Source: Desulfotignum sp. (GTDB lineage Bacteria > Desulfobacterota > Desulfobacteria > Desulfobacterales > Desulfobacteraceae). From it: a stretch of DNA of 64,000 nt. Below the pieces are notes generated by a model that saw only the letters and a program-made list of their open reading frames with translations, ran no database searches and was not told where the DNA came from. Positions 56,897 to 64,000 of the stretch are shown piece by piece (the stretch's first letter is position 1; the number at the start of each line of letters is the position of its first letter). The translations under genes and the position numbers were made by a program. The stretch covers positions 231,001 through 295,000 of the forward strand of contig JAABSO010000001.1 in NCBI GenBank assembly GCA_011390335.1. The letters run 5' to 3'.

Positions 56897-58369
56897 ATCA
56901 AAGGCTTTGTAATAGGTGCCACCGGCAGCGGCACCGGGAAAACCACCCTGACCCTGGCCATTCTGGCCTGGCTGCGTGCCAGAGGCATGAAAGTGGCACC
57001 GTTCAAAGTGGGGCCGGATTTCATCGATCCGGGCCACCATGCCTATATTGCCGGCCGCACCAGTTATAACCTGGATTCCTGGATGCTTTCAAAAGATTAC
57101 AACCGCCGGTTGTTTCATGAACATTCCAGGGGGGCGGACCTGGCAGTGGTGGAAGGGGTCATGGGGCTGTTTGACGGCTATGATGCCATAACAGAATCCG
57201 GGTCCACCGCCCAGATGGCCAAATGGCTGGGCCTGCCCGTGCTGCTGGTGGTGTCGGCCAAAGGAAAGGCCAGGAGTGCGGCAGCAGTGGTCAAGGGATT
57301 TGAAACCTTTGATCCGGACCTGACGCTGGCCGGCGTGGTGTTTACCTTCACAGGCAGCCAGCGCCATTATGCATATCTCAAAGAGGCAGTGGAACAGACC
57401 TGCACCACCCCCTGCCTGGGACATCTGCCCAGAAATGATTCCATAGTCATGCCCGAGCGCCACCTGGGCCTGACCACCGCAGAGGAACATGTGATCCAGC
57501 CGGCTGTGATTGATACCCTGGTGTCCATGGTGGACCAGGGACTGGACATGGACCGGCTCATTTCCAATCTTTTGAAACCGGCAAAAATACCTGAACCCAT
57601 AGAAAACGAAAAAACGCCAAAACCGCAGGTTGGAAAAGATGCGGCCGGACCGGAAACATCGGTTGAATCACAAACGCCAGCTGGTCCCATTGTAAAACCC
57701 TTTCCAAAAAACCCACGGATTGCCGTGGCCCGGGACAAGGCGTTCTGCTTTTACTATCCGGACAACCTGGCCATGCTGGAAAACGCCGGTGCCTGCCTGG
57801 TGTTCTTCTCTCCTCTGGCAGAGGACCGCCTGCCTGAAGATATAGATGGCCTGTACCTGGGGGGCGGTTACCCCGAGCTTTTTGCAGACACGTTGTCACA
57901 AAAACCGGTTCTGCTGTCAGCTGTCAAAGCCTTCAGCCGGAAGGGCATGCCTATTTACGGGGAGTGCGGGGGATTTATGTTCCTGTGCAAAACGCTTTGG
58001 CCCAAAGACCATGATCAGCCAGTGTCCATGGCCGGGTGTTTTGATCTTGGTGTGCGCATGTCCGGCAGGCTCAGGTCCTTAGGGTACCGGGAAATCACCT
58101 TTGTAGAAGATACGCTTATAGGCGCCAGAGGAGCCCGGGTCAGGGGCCATGAATTTCACTATTCGTCGGTGGTATCAGACAAAGCCGGCCTGTACGATAA
58201 CGTGTTTGACGTTACCTCCCGGGCCGGCCAGGATGTGCAGGTGCAGGGATACCAGATTGGCCAAACCCTGGGATCATACCTGCATGTGCATTTTGGCTCC
58301 AACCCGGATGTTCCCCGCTGTTTTGTGGAAAACTGTAAAAAATTCAGAAAACTGCGGCTGGGCGGTTAG
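56897..58369 (+). CDS. cbiA: Cobyrinate a,c-diamide synthase CbiA (apparent ATC start)
   Basis: About 490 residues. The N-terminal P-loop domain reads IKGFVIGATGSGTGKTT, then PFKVGPDFIDPGHH and GVMGLFDGYD. A Pro/Lys-rich linker (about 235-275) precedes the class I glutamine amidotransferase domain with YLGGGYPELF and the nucleophile Cys in YGECGGFM. It amidates the a and c side chains using glutamine and ATP. In this frame there is no ATG, GTG or TTG between the stop TAG at 56885 and the P-loop. AGAGGTG is correctly spaced before an ATC at 56897, where family proteins begin MKGF. The first downstream ATG (56987) would delete the P-loop. Confidence 0.88.
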   Translation: MKGFVIGATGSGTGKTTLTLAILAWLRARGMKVAPFKVGPDFIDPGHHAYIAGRTSYNLDSWMLSKDYNRRLFHEHSRGADLAVVEGVMGLFDGYDAITESGSTAQMAKWLGLPVLLVVSAKGKARSAAAVVKGFETFDPDLTLAGVVFTFTGSQRHYAYLKEAVEQTCTTPCLGHLPRNDSIVMPERHLGLTTAEEHVIQPAVIDTLVSMVDQGLDMDRLISNLLKPAKIPEPIENEKTPKPQVGKDAAGPETSVESQTPAGPIVKPFPKNPRIAVARDKAFCFYYPDNLAMLENAGACLVFFSPLAEDRLPEDIDGLYLGGGYPELFADTLSQKPVLLSAVKAFSRKGMPIYGECGGFMFLCKTLWPKDHDQPVSMAGCFDLGVRMSGRLRSLGYREITFVEDTLIGARGARVRGHEFHYSSVVSDKAGLYDNVFDVTSRAGQDVQVQGYQIGQTLGSYLHVHFGSNPDVPRCFVENCKKFRKLRLGG

Positions 58370-58376
58370 GGAAAAT

Positions 58377-59510
58377 ATGGCACAAAAACCTTTGAAAAAA
58401 GGATTTACCACAGGTGCGGCCGCTTCTGCCGCGGTCAAGGCGGCCCTGATACGGCTGCTCACCGGCACCGCTCCCAAAGAGGTGGCAATTGTTTTTCTTG
58501 GGGGCGGCACCCGGATGGTGGCGGTGCAGCAGGTGCGCTGCCTGACAGAAAACTGCTGTGAGGCAGAGATTGTCAAGGATGCAGGAGACGACCCGGACAT
58601 CACCCACAAGGCCCGGATCGGGGCCCGGGTGACCCTGACACCGGGAGATGCCATGCAGGTGCGCATTACAGGTGGCATTGGCGTGGGCCGGGTCACCAAA
58701 CCGGGCCTGGAAATTGCCGTGGGGGAGCCGGCCATCAACCCAGGTCCCAGGCAGATGATCATGGAAGCGGTGCAGGCGGTATACGATACGCGGGCGCAGG
58801 AACAGACCCATCAGGTGGCGGTTACTGTGTTTGTGCCACATGGGGAAGCGCTGGCAAAAAAAACCCTGAATGCCCGGCTGGGCATCATGGGCGGTATTTC
58901 CATTCTCGGGACCACGGGTGTGGTGACCCCCATGTCCCATGATGCCTATATCGCCACCATCAGGGCCGGTATCTGTGTGGCAGCGGCAAAACAGATTACC
59001 GCCCTCGTGTTCACCACAGGCCGGCGCAGCGAACGCCATGCCATGGCACTGTTTCCACAGTTTTCTGAAGAAGCCTTTGTCCAGACCGGGGATTTTTTCA
59101 AAGCCGCCATCCAGGAGGCCCTGGCCCAGCCGTTCATCACACAGATTATCTACACGGTTTTTTTCGGCAAAGCCGTGAAAATGGCCCTGGGGTATGCGCA
59201 CACCCATGCAGCGCGATCCGGGATGGCCTTGGATACCCTGGCAGACTGGGCACAAAAAATTACAGGCGCCAAGACCCTGGCCGGACAGATTGCCAATGCC
59301 AATACCGCCCGCCATGCATTTTCCTTTATATATCCGAATTATCCGGACCTGATCCGCCATGTGGGAAAAAAAATCCAGGAAAATGCCGGATCATTTGCCG
59401 GGCATAAGCTTGCGATCCGTGTCATTATCCTGGATTTTGAGGGGCAGGTTGTCTGTGATTCCAATGAAAGGCAGCAGCAGACAGGGCCGGTAAAAACCGA
59501 TCCGCTATGA
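58377..59510 (+). CDS. cbiD: Cobalt-precorrin-5B C1-methyltransferase CbiD
   Basis: A 377-residue CbiD, the SAM-dependent methyltransferase of the anaerobic B12 pathway. It begins KPLKKGFTTGAAASAAVKAAL, the family signature, followed by ITGGIGVGRVTKPGL, VGEPAINPGPRQMI, LGIMGGISILGTTGVVTPMS and TTGRRSER. The ATG at 58377 sits 7 nt after the cbiA stop with AGGGA upstream; the frame extends far back into cbiA without meaning. Its 3' end overlaps the convergent sulfotransferase-like gene by 6 nt. Confidence 0.95.
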   Translation: MAQKPLKKGFTTGAAASAAVKAALIRLLTGTAPKEVAIVFLGGGTRMVAVQQVRCLTENCCEAEIVKDAGDDPDITHKARIGARVTLTPGDAMQVRITGGIGVGRVTKPGLEIAVGEPAINPGPRQMIMEAVQAVYDTRAQEQTHQVAVTVFVPHGEALAKKTLNARLGIMGGISILGTTGVVTPMSHDAYIATIRAGICVAAAKQITALVFTTGRRSERHAMALFPQFSEEAFVQTGDFFKAAIQEALAQPFITQIIYTVFFGKAVKMALGYAHTHAARSGMALDTLADWAQKITGAKTLAGQIANANTARHAFSFIYPNYPDLIRHVGKKIQENAGSFAGHKLAIRVIILDFEGQVVCDSNERQQQTGPVKTDPL

Positions 59511-60248
59511 GACCAGTTCCGGGCAGAGCCTTTCCTGGTACATTCTTTCATAATAGGGAAATTGGTCTTCATAAAACGCCTTGAGCCGGTCATTGTTTTC
59601 CACGGTGACCGCAAATGTTTCCACATTTTTCTGTATGCCGGTGCTTTTGGCCGCATCGGTGTGCCAGTCTTCCCAGATATCCCATTCAGACTGGTGTCCG
59701 GGCTCCCATGTCAAAGATTCCGGGATAAACGGTATATCCAGGGCCTGGCAATAGGCTCTGATGATGCCTTCCGGGTTGTCTTCCAGGTCATCGGCATCCA
59801 CGACAATGGGGGCCTCTTCAAAATCCCGGGCTTTTTCAAAGATACCGCACAGCTGGGCCAGCCCGATCTCCTCTATGGTCACCGCCGGATGCATGGCATA
59901 ATAGGAGGCAATGGCCTTGGCAGGGTCCCGGATCAGAAAGGTGTTGTTCAGTTTCTGCAAAAAGGTGTCATCATCTTTTAGGTATTCATAGCCGTGGGCG
60001 CACATGTCCTTGAAAAACACACCCTGGTTTGCGGCAGCTTTTTCAATATGGGCCCGGATCCCCGGATAATCGGTGGGATGGTTCGGATCCACGTACTGCT
60101 GGTCTATGGCGGCTGCTTCCTTGTGCACATAGTACAGATATGAAAAGGGCTCATGCAGGATGTTCAAATCCCCCCTTTCCATCATAACCCGTTCAAAAGC
60201 CGTTGAAATGGATCTGGGGTGGGTCCATAACGCAATCATTGCATGCAT
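59505..60248 (-). CDS. Sulfotransferase-like P-loop protein
   Basis: A 247-residue protein with IALWTHPRSISTAFERVMMERGD at the N-terminus, resembling the PAPS 5'-phosphosulfate loop of sulfotransferases, and FLIRDPAKAIASYYAMHP, resembling the 3'-phosphate-binding RDP segment. The middle holds VVDADDLEDNPEGIIRAYCQALDI. The family is widespread but its acceptors are unknown. GAGAGGAAA precedes the ATG. It is a single gene between cbiD (convergent) and the ABC transporter genes. Confidence 0.82.
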   Translation of the reverse strand: MHAMIALWTHPRSISTAFERVMMERGDLNILHEPFSYLYYVHKEAAAIDQQYVDPNHPTDYPGIRAHIEKAAANQGVFFKDMCAHGYEYLKDDDTFLQKLNNTFLIRDPAKAIASYYAMHPAVTIEEIGLAQLCGIFEKARDFEEAPIVVDADDLEDNPEGIIRAYCQALDIPFIPESLTWEPGHQSEWDIWEDWHTDAAKSTGIQKNVETFAVTVENNDRLKAFYEDQFPYYERMYQERLCPELVS

Positions 60249-60505
60249 ATTTTTTTCCTCTCAAAAGGATTCATTCATTAAAATAATCAATAAAATCAAT
60301 GTAAAAACCATTAACTGTATAATTATTCCTTAGATGGGATGTGAATTCAACCCGAAAGAAACCCTCTGGCAGGGTATGTCACCGGGTCGGTATATTTTAT
60401 GGCCCGGAAAGATGGGTTTGCACATAATATCCCTGATATGCAGCGCTAAGCTGGGAATATCTGGGATCGGTTTATGGTGTCTGCAGCATTTTGAAGGGCC
60501 AGCCG
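60249..60505. other. Intergenic region without a recognisable gene
   Basis: The left part is AT-rich and probably holds the promoter of the sulfotransferase-like gene. No tRNA, riboswitch or convincing ORF is seen in the remainder, which includes a 62-codon frame with unlikely composition. Confidence 0.4.
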
Positions 60506-61357
60506 TTACTTGTTATGTGTAAACACCAGTTTGTTTGCTGCCAGGAGAACAAGATAGACCGTGCCGCATAATACAATAATGGTGGGGCCGGAAGACAGGG
60601 CCAGGCTGTAGCTGATGCCAAGCCCGGTCCAGGTAAACAGGGCGCAAAGCAAGACGGAATACAGCATCATCTGCCACAGGCGCCTGGCATAAAACCCGGC
60701 AATGGCAGGGGGGATGGTCAACAGGGCAATGACCAGGACAATGCCCACGATGCGCACCAGCAGCACTACGGTCAGGGCGGTGAGCACCAGAAGAAACAAA
60801 TAGAAAAAGGTGGTGTTGATCCCCCGCAGCAACGTGAATTCATTGTCAAAGCAGACCCCGAAAAAGCGGTTGAAAAACAGCACCACAACCCCCACAATCA
60901 GCACATCCAGACAGATGACAAACACCAGGTCCCTGTGGGAGATGAGCAGGATATCTCCGAACAGATAGGAGCTGAGGCTGAAATACCCGGGGGTTTTATC
61001 AATGAACAGAATACCGCAGGCCATGCCCACAGCCCAGAGGGTGCCGATGATGGTGTCTTCGCGTTCTTTGGCATGGATGCTCACCAGGCCCACCACCAGG
61101 GCGGATACCACTGCTGCCAGCACAGCCCCGAGGATGGGGTCGAACCAGGAAATACCCATTTTCACCTGGAGATACAGGGCCAGGCCGATGCCGCCGAACA
61201 CGGAATGGGAAATGGCGCCTGCCAGGTAGCTGATGCGCTTGATGGTGACAAAGGTGCCGATGATGCCAAAGGCAATGGAGGCCAGTCCCCCCATGGCCAT
61301 GGCATAGGTCAGAAACCGGTTGTCCGGGTCCGCAAGGGCCTGGAAAAACTCAATCAT
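60506..61357 (-). CDS. Zn/Mn-type ABC transporter permease (ZnuB/MntB family)
   Basis: A 283-residue membrane protein with about eight helices, matching ABC-3 permeases for zinc or manganese: RISYLAGAISHSVFGGIGLALYL, GTLWAVGMACGILFIDKTPG, FDNEFTLLRGINTTFFYL and LLTIPPAIAGFYARRLWQMM. The ATG at 61357 overlaps the ATPase stop (ATGA) and is preferred over an in-frame GTG at 61375. The metal is inferred from the family only. Confidence 0.9.
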   Translation of the reverse strand: MIEFFQALADPDNRFLTYAMAMGGLASIAFGIIGTFVTIKRISYLAGAISHSVFGGIGLALYLQVKMGISWFDPILGAVLAAVVSALVVGLVSIHAKEREDTIIGTLWAVGMACGILFIDKTPGYFSLSSYLFGDILLISHRDLVFVICLDVLIVGVVVLFFNRFFGVCFDNEFTLLRGINTTFFYLFLLVLTALTVVLLVRIVGIVLVIALLTIPPAIAGFYARRLWQMMLYSVLLCALFTWTGLGISYSLALSSGPTIIVLCGTVYLVLLAANKLVFTHNK

Positions 61358-62094
61358 GGCAATGGGCCCCTGCACCGGTGGTCGTGGCGGACCATTTTCA
61401 GATCACCGTAATAGATATCCTTGATCATGGTGCCTTCCACCAGGGTGGTGGGATGGAACACCACCTGGCGGTTCACGCAGATAACGGTTTTGACATACTT
61501 GGAAACAAACCCCAGGTCATGGGAGACCACCAGGATGGTCATTTTCCGGTTGAGCTCCTGGAGAATGGAAAACAGATTTTCTTCTGTTTCGTGGTCCACA
61601 TTGGCAGTGGGTTCATCCAGCAAAAGGATGTCGGGTCTGCCGCACAAGGCCCTGGCGATGAGCACCCGCTGCTTCTGACCGCCGGAAAGCTCATTGAAAC
61701 CGGTGTGGGTAAAACCGGTCATATCCACTGTTTTAATGGCTTTTTGCGCCTGGTCCCGGTCTTTTTTGGAAAACCAGAAAGTGCTTTTTTTCAGGCGGCC
61801 CATGAGCACCACATCCAGCACAGTGGCGGGAAAGTTCATATCCAGGTGGGCATACTGGGGCATATACCCGATGCGCTCTCTGGCTTTTTCAGGTGGAGTG
61901 CCAAGCACCTGTATGTCGCCTTTATCTGGATGGATCAGTCCTAAAAGCAGCTTGAGCAGGGTGGTTTTTCCTCCGCCGTTGGGTCCCACGATACTGGCAA
62001 ATTCCCTGTGGGTAATGCTAAGGGTTACATTTTCAAGGATGGGTTGTTTTTTATAGGCAAATGAGACATTTTTCAGGCTGATATCGGTTTCCAT
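61354..62094 (-). CDS. Zn/Mn-type ABC transporter ATP-binding protein (ZnuC/MntA family)
   Basis: A 246-residue ABC ATPase. It has Walker A GPNGGGKTTLLKLLLG, Q-loop YMPQYAHLD, signature ELSGGQKQRVLIARAL, Walker B ILLLDEPTANVD and H-loop VVSHDLGFVS. The sequence resembles metal-uptake ATPases and its partner permease overlaps by 4 nt. No solute-binding lipoprotein gene is adjacent, so the system is incomplete here. No clear Zur or MntR box is seen in the 257 nt between this start and the divergent EamA gene. Confidence 0.92.
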   Translation of the reverse strand: METDISLKNVSFAYKKQPILENVTLSITHREFASIVGPNGGGKTTLLKLLLGLIHPDKGDIQVLGTPPEKARERIGYMPQYAHLDMNFPATVLDVVLMGRLKKSTFWFSKKDRDQAQKAIKTVDMTGFTHTGFNELSGGQKQRVLIARALCGRPDILLLDEPTANVDHETEENLFSILQELNRKMTILVVSHDLGFVSKYVKTVICVNRQVVFHPTTLVEGTMIKDIYYGDLKMVRHDHRCRGPLP

Positions 62095-62351
62095 TGCCGT
62101 ATCCTTAGAGGAGTTGTCATCTGTTTTCAGGGGTCAGTATTTTTGAACCACACAATAAATGTTTTTAATAACAGCGCATTTTTATTTGTACATGAGTTTG
62201 GGGCAATTGTCAAAAACCGGCTGTGGAAAGAAGGTTCAGGACCACCCATAAAAGATGCCTGGATGGACCTGAAATCCGTTGCCAGAAAAAAGACTTTCGT
62301 GTATTTTCTCCAGATTTGGGAAAATAGCCTATGGTTTTTGAAGGAGCATTC

Positions 62352-63260
62352 ATGAGAGATGCGAAGATGACCGTTAAGGCAAGCATATTCACGGTGTTTC
62401 TCTGTGTCCTGTTCGGCTGTAACACGGTGGCCATAAAAACAGGGTTTACCGGTCTGGGGCCTTTCACCTCTGCCACTATCCGATTTAGTATTGCTGCTGT
62501 TACTTTGTTTTTATGGGCTCGCTGCCGGCAGATTCCCCTGGCATTGACCAAAAACCAGATCCGTCTGCTGTCCATCCATTGTGTGCTGTTCACTTTCCAG
62601 GTGGGTTTTTTTCACCTGGGACTTGCCAGAACCACCGCTTCCCATGGCGCCCTCATCGCCAATGTGCTTCCTTTCATGGTATTGATACTGGCCCATTTTT
62701 ATATTCCCGGAGACAGGATCACCTGGCGCAAAGGCATGGGGGTGACTCTGGGATTTATCGGGGTGGCTCTTTTGTTTATGGATGAACCAGATCTGAATGC
62801 CGATCTGAAAACCGGAGATATCATTGTCCTGTGCGCGGTGCTCTCGTGGTCTGTATCTGCGGTGTATCTCAAGCGGATCATCGAGGAATTCAATGCCATC
62901 CAGGTAACTTTTTATCCTATGATATTTGCGGTCCCTTTTTTATTTGCAGGAGGTATGCTCTTTGATCATATCATGGTAATAAAGGTTACACCTCTGGTAG
63001 TCACTGCCATTATATTTCAGGCTTTTGCCACGGGTTCTTTTGGATTTGTATCCTGGAACAGCATGCTCCGGAAATTCGGTGCATCCTCTCTGTATTCATT
63101 TATTTTTATTATTCCCGTGGCAGGGGTGGCAGCCGGGGTGCTCCTGCTGGACGAGCCGGTCACAAACCACCTGCTGGCTGCCATAACCCTTATCGTGGCC
63201 GGCATCATGGTGGTGAATATCAGGCGCAAAAAAAAGCCCCCGGTGGTGCCGGTGCAATAG
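62352..63260 (+). CDS. EamA/DMT-family transporter
   Basis: A 302-residue membrane protein with ten helices in two EamA repeats (about 8-140 and 155-295). The first begins KASIFTVFLCVLFGCNTVAIKTG and the second is typical at IIVLCAVLSWSVSAVYLKRI and SLYSFIFIIPVAGVAAGVLLLDEP. Such proteins export amino acids or other metabolites. A strong AAGGAG precedes the ATG at 62352; the frame has an earlier ATG without a ribosome site. It ends convergent with the primase-like fragment. Confidence 0.9.
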   Translation: MRDAKMTVKASIFTVFLCVLFGCNTVAIKTGFTGLGPFTSATIRFSIAAVTLFLWARCRQIPLALTKNQIRLLSIHCVLFTFQVGFFHLGLARTTASHGALIANVLPFMVLILAHFYIPGDRITWRKGMGVTLGFIGVALLFMDEPDLNADLKTGDIIVLCAVLSWSVSAVYLKRIIEEFNAIQVTFYPMIFAVPFLFAGGMLFDHIMVIKVTPLVVTAIIFQAFATGSFGFVSWNSMLRKFGASSLYSFIFIIPVAGVAAGVLLLDEPVTNHLLAAITLIVAGIMVVNIRRKKKPPVVPVQ

Positions 63261-63277
63261 GCCCGGCTCATGAAGTA

Positions 63278-63961
63278 TCAACCGGGTTCCTCTCGGTCTG
63301 TTTTCCATGGATTCAGATGCAGGCGCACGGGTGTGCCGGATGCCTGAAGCGTCCGCAGTCCGGTAAAAATATCAACACACAACACAGGCGGCTGGCCGCC
63401 GTCGCCAAGAATGATGTCATGGCAGCTGCCCGGCACCAGACAGAGCGGGCAGTCGGAAGTTATGGGAAGAATTACAACAGACTGCAGGTTTTTCTCCTTT
63501 ATACAGGGAAGCACAATGCCGGCGGGCAGCAAAAACCGGGACAGGTCTCCTTCTGCGTCAGACAGTCCCCATTTGATCAAATCTCGGTGCTGGGCGTGTT
63601 TGTTCCACCCCAGGTGCATCCGGCGGATAAAATCATGGGTAAGTCCCTGATGATACAAAAACACCAGGGGATCTTCATTGTTTTTTCCCCACAAATGGCG
63701 GTGGCACCGGGTCACAAAAGCCATGGCTTTTTGTTTCCAGGCACCAGAATCCATGACAGCAACCACGGCATGCCTCCAAAATTGGTAAAATCCAACCATA
63801 GATGAAAAAATCTGTGTCTGCAATAAGAATTGCAGTGGTTGAAAAAGGTTAAAAACATCCAATGATGAAAGCATCCATATAAATAAGTCCTTAAAAATCA
63901 GCGGTATAAAAAAAAGATAAAAAAATCGACAAAAAAGGTTTGACATTGGTTTTAAATTCAT
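63278..63961 (-). pseudogene. Primase-like protein, apparently truncated
   Basis: A 227-residue frame. The central part resembles the region before the TOPRIM domain of CHC2-type or mobile-element primases: FLYHQGLTHDFIRRMHLGWNKHAQHRDLIKWGL, LPAGIVLPCI and PGSCHDIILGDGGQPPVLCVD. Where relatives have a catalytic ESELDA-like TOPRIM motif, this protein reads VDIFTGLRTL and stops about 30 residues later. The first 54 residues are Phe/Leu-rich and unlike a primase, so a real start may be at 63799. It looks like a remnant of a mobile-element gene, or a primase-related protein of other function. Confidence 0.45.
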
Positions 63962-64000
63962 GCATATTACGCCGGTCTTCTCGAGAGACGGTTTGTGTGT

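Noticed and set aside
60334..60522. 62-codon plus-strand ORF between the sulfotransferase and permease genes
   Set aside because: No ribosome site, and it runs into the permease 3' end; composition is not protein-like.

Overview
The window looks like chromosomal DNA of a strictly anaerobic, Gram-negative Desulfobacterota bacterium, most likely a Desulfobacteraceae-type sulfate reducer. This is inferred from gene content: rubrerythrin beside a Fur/PerR regulator, a single-chain pyruvate:ferredoxin oxidoreductase, anaerobic (cbi-type) cobalamin genes, an outer-membrane BamD-like lipoprotein, a short archaeal/eukaryal-type ProRS and several sigma54 activators. No dsr, apr or rRNA genes are present to confirm it.

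Layout. 0-5 kb: the start of minD and all of minC (minus strand), divergent from an aroF-aroB pair that has its own promoter and a repeat-bearing leader; then a SUMF1-type lipoprotein gene divergent from a perR-like gene and rubrerythrin. 5-9.4 kb: trxA-trxB-bamD, rpmB and a PIN-PhoH ATPase. 9.4-14.3 kb (minus): ispG-proS-rel. 14.4-19.5 kb (minus): a compact cobalamin operon, cobU-radical SAM-cobS-cobD-cbiB-cbiR. 20-25 kb: a NifA-like activator with a large dyad before it, then a minus-strand operon of a 13-Cys protein, a histidine kinase and an NtrC-type regulator, preceded by a sigma54 promoter and a perfect 14-bp-arm palindrome.

25-38 kb (minus strand): a MaoC hydratase and an M23 peptidase; a proton-translocating transhydrogenase operon (HEAT protein-pntAa-pntAb-pntB); a Cache kinase/NtrC-type pair; and PFOR. 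The pntB product carries two tandem copies of the NADP-binding domain III. The operon is preceded by an exact sigma54 consensus promoter and a 34-bp palindrome next to the kinase/regulator pair, which suggests local control. 38.5-43.5 kb: an RdgC-like protein split over two genes, an AT-rich gap, then dnaN-gyrB overlapping by 4 nt with no recF.

43.7-52 kb: mixed metabolic genes (alanine-type aminotransferase, thioesterase, flavin reductase, DUF1566 protein, pterin-dependent methyltransferase, GMC oxidoreductase with a ferredoxin-like Cys cluster, PanE-like reductase, CNT nucleoside transporter). 52.2-55.8 kb: a sigma54-preceded cstA followed by a small membrane protein, a small soluble protein and an ArsA-type ATPase. 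56.2-59.5 kb: a second cobalamin cluster, cbiC-cbiA-cbiD, in which cbiA has no NTG start codon and seems to begin at ATC. 59.5-64 kb: a sulfotransferase-like protein, a ZnuC/ZnuB-type ABC transporter without its binding protein, an EamA exporter and a primase-like fragment.

The most unusual items are the double-domain-III transhydrogenase and its sigma54 control region, the duplicated four-cysteine protein encoded with a two-component system, and the CstA-ArsA cassette. All functions are read from sequence by eye; no database search was run.
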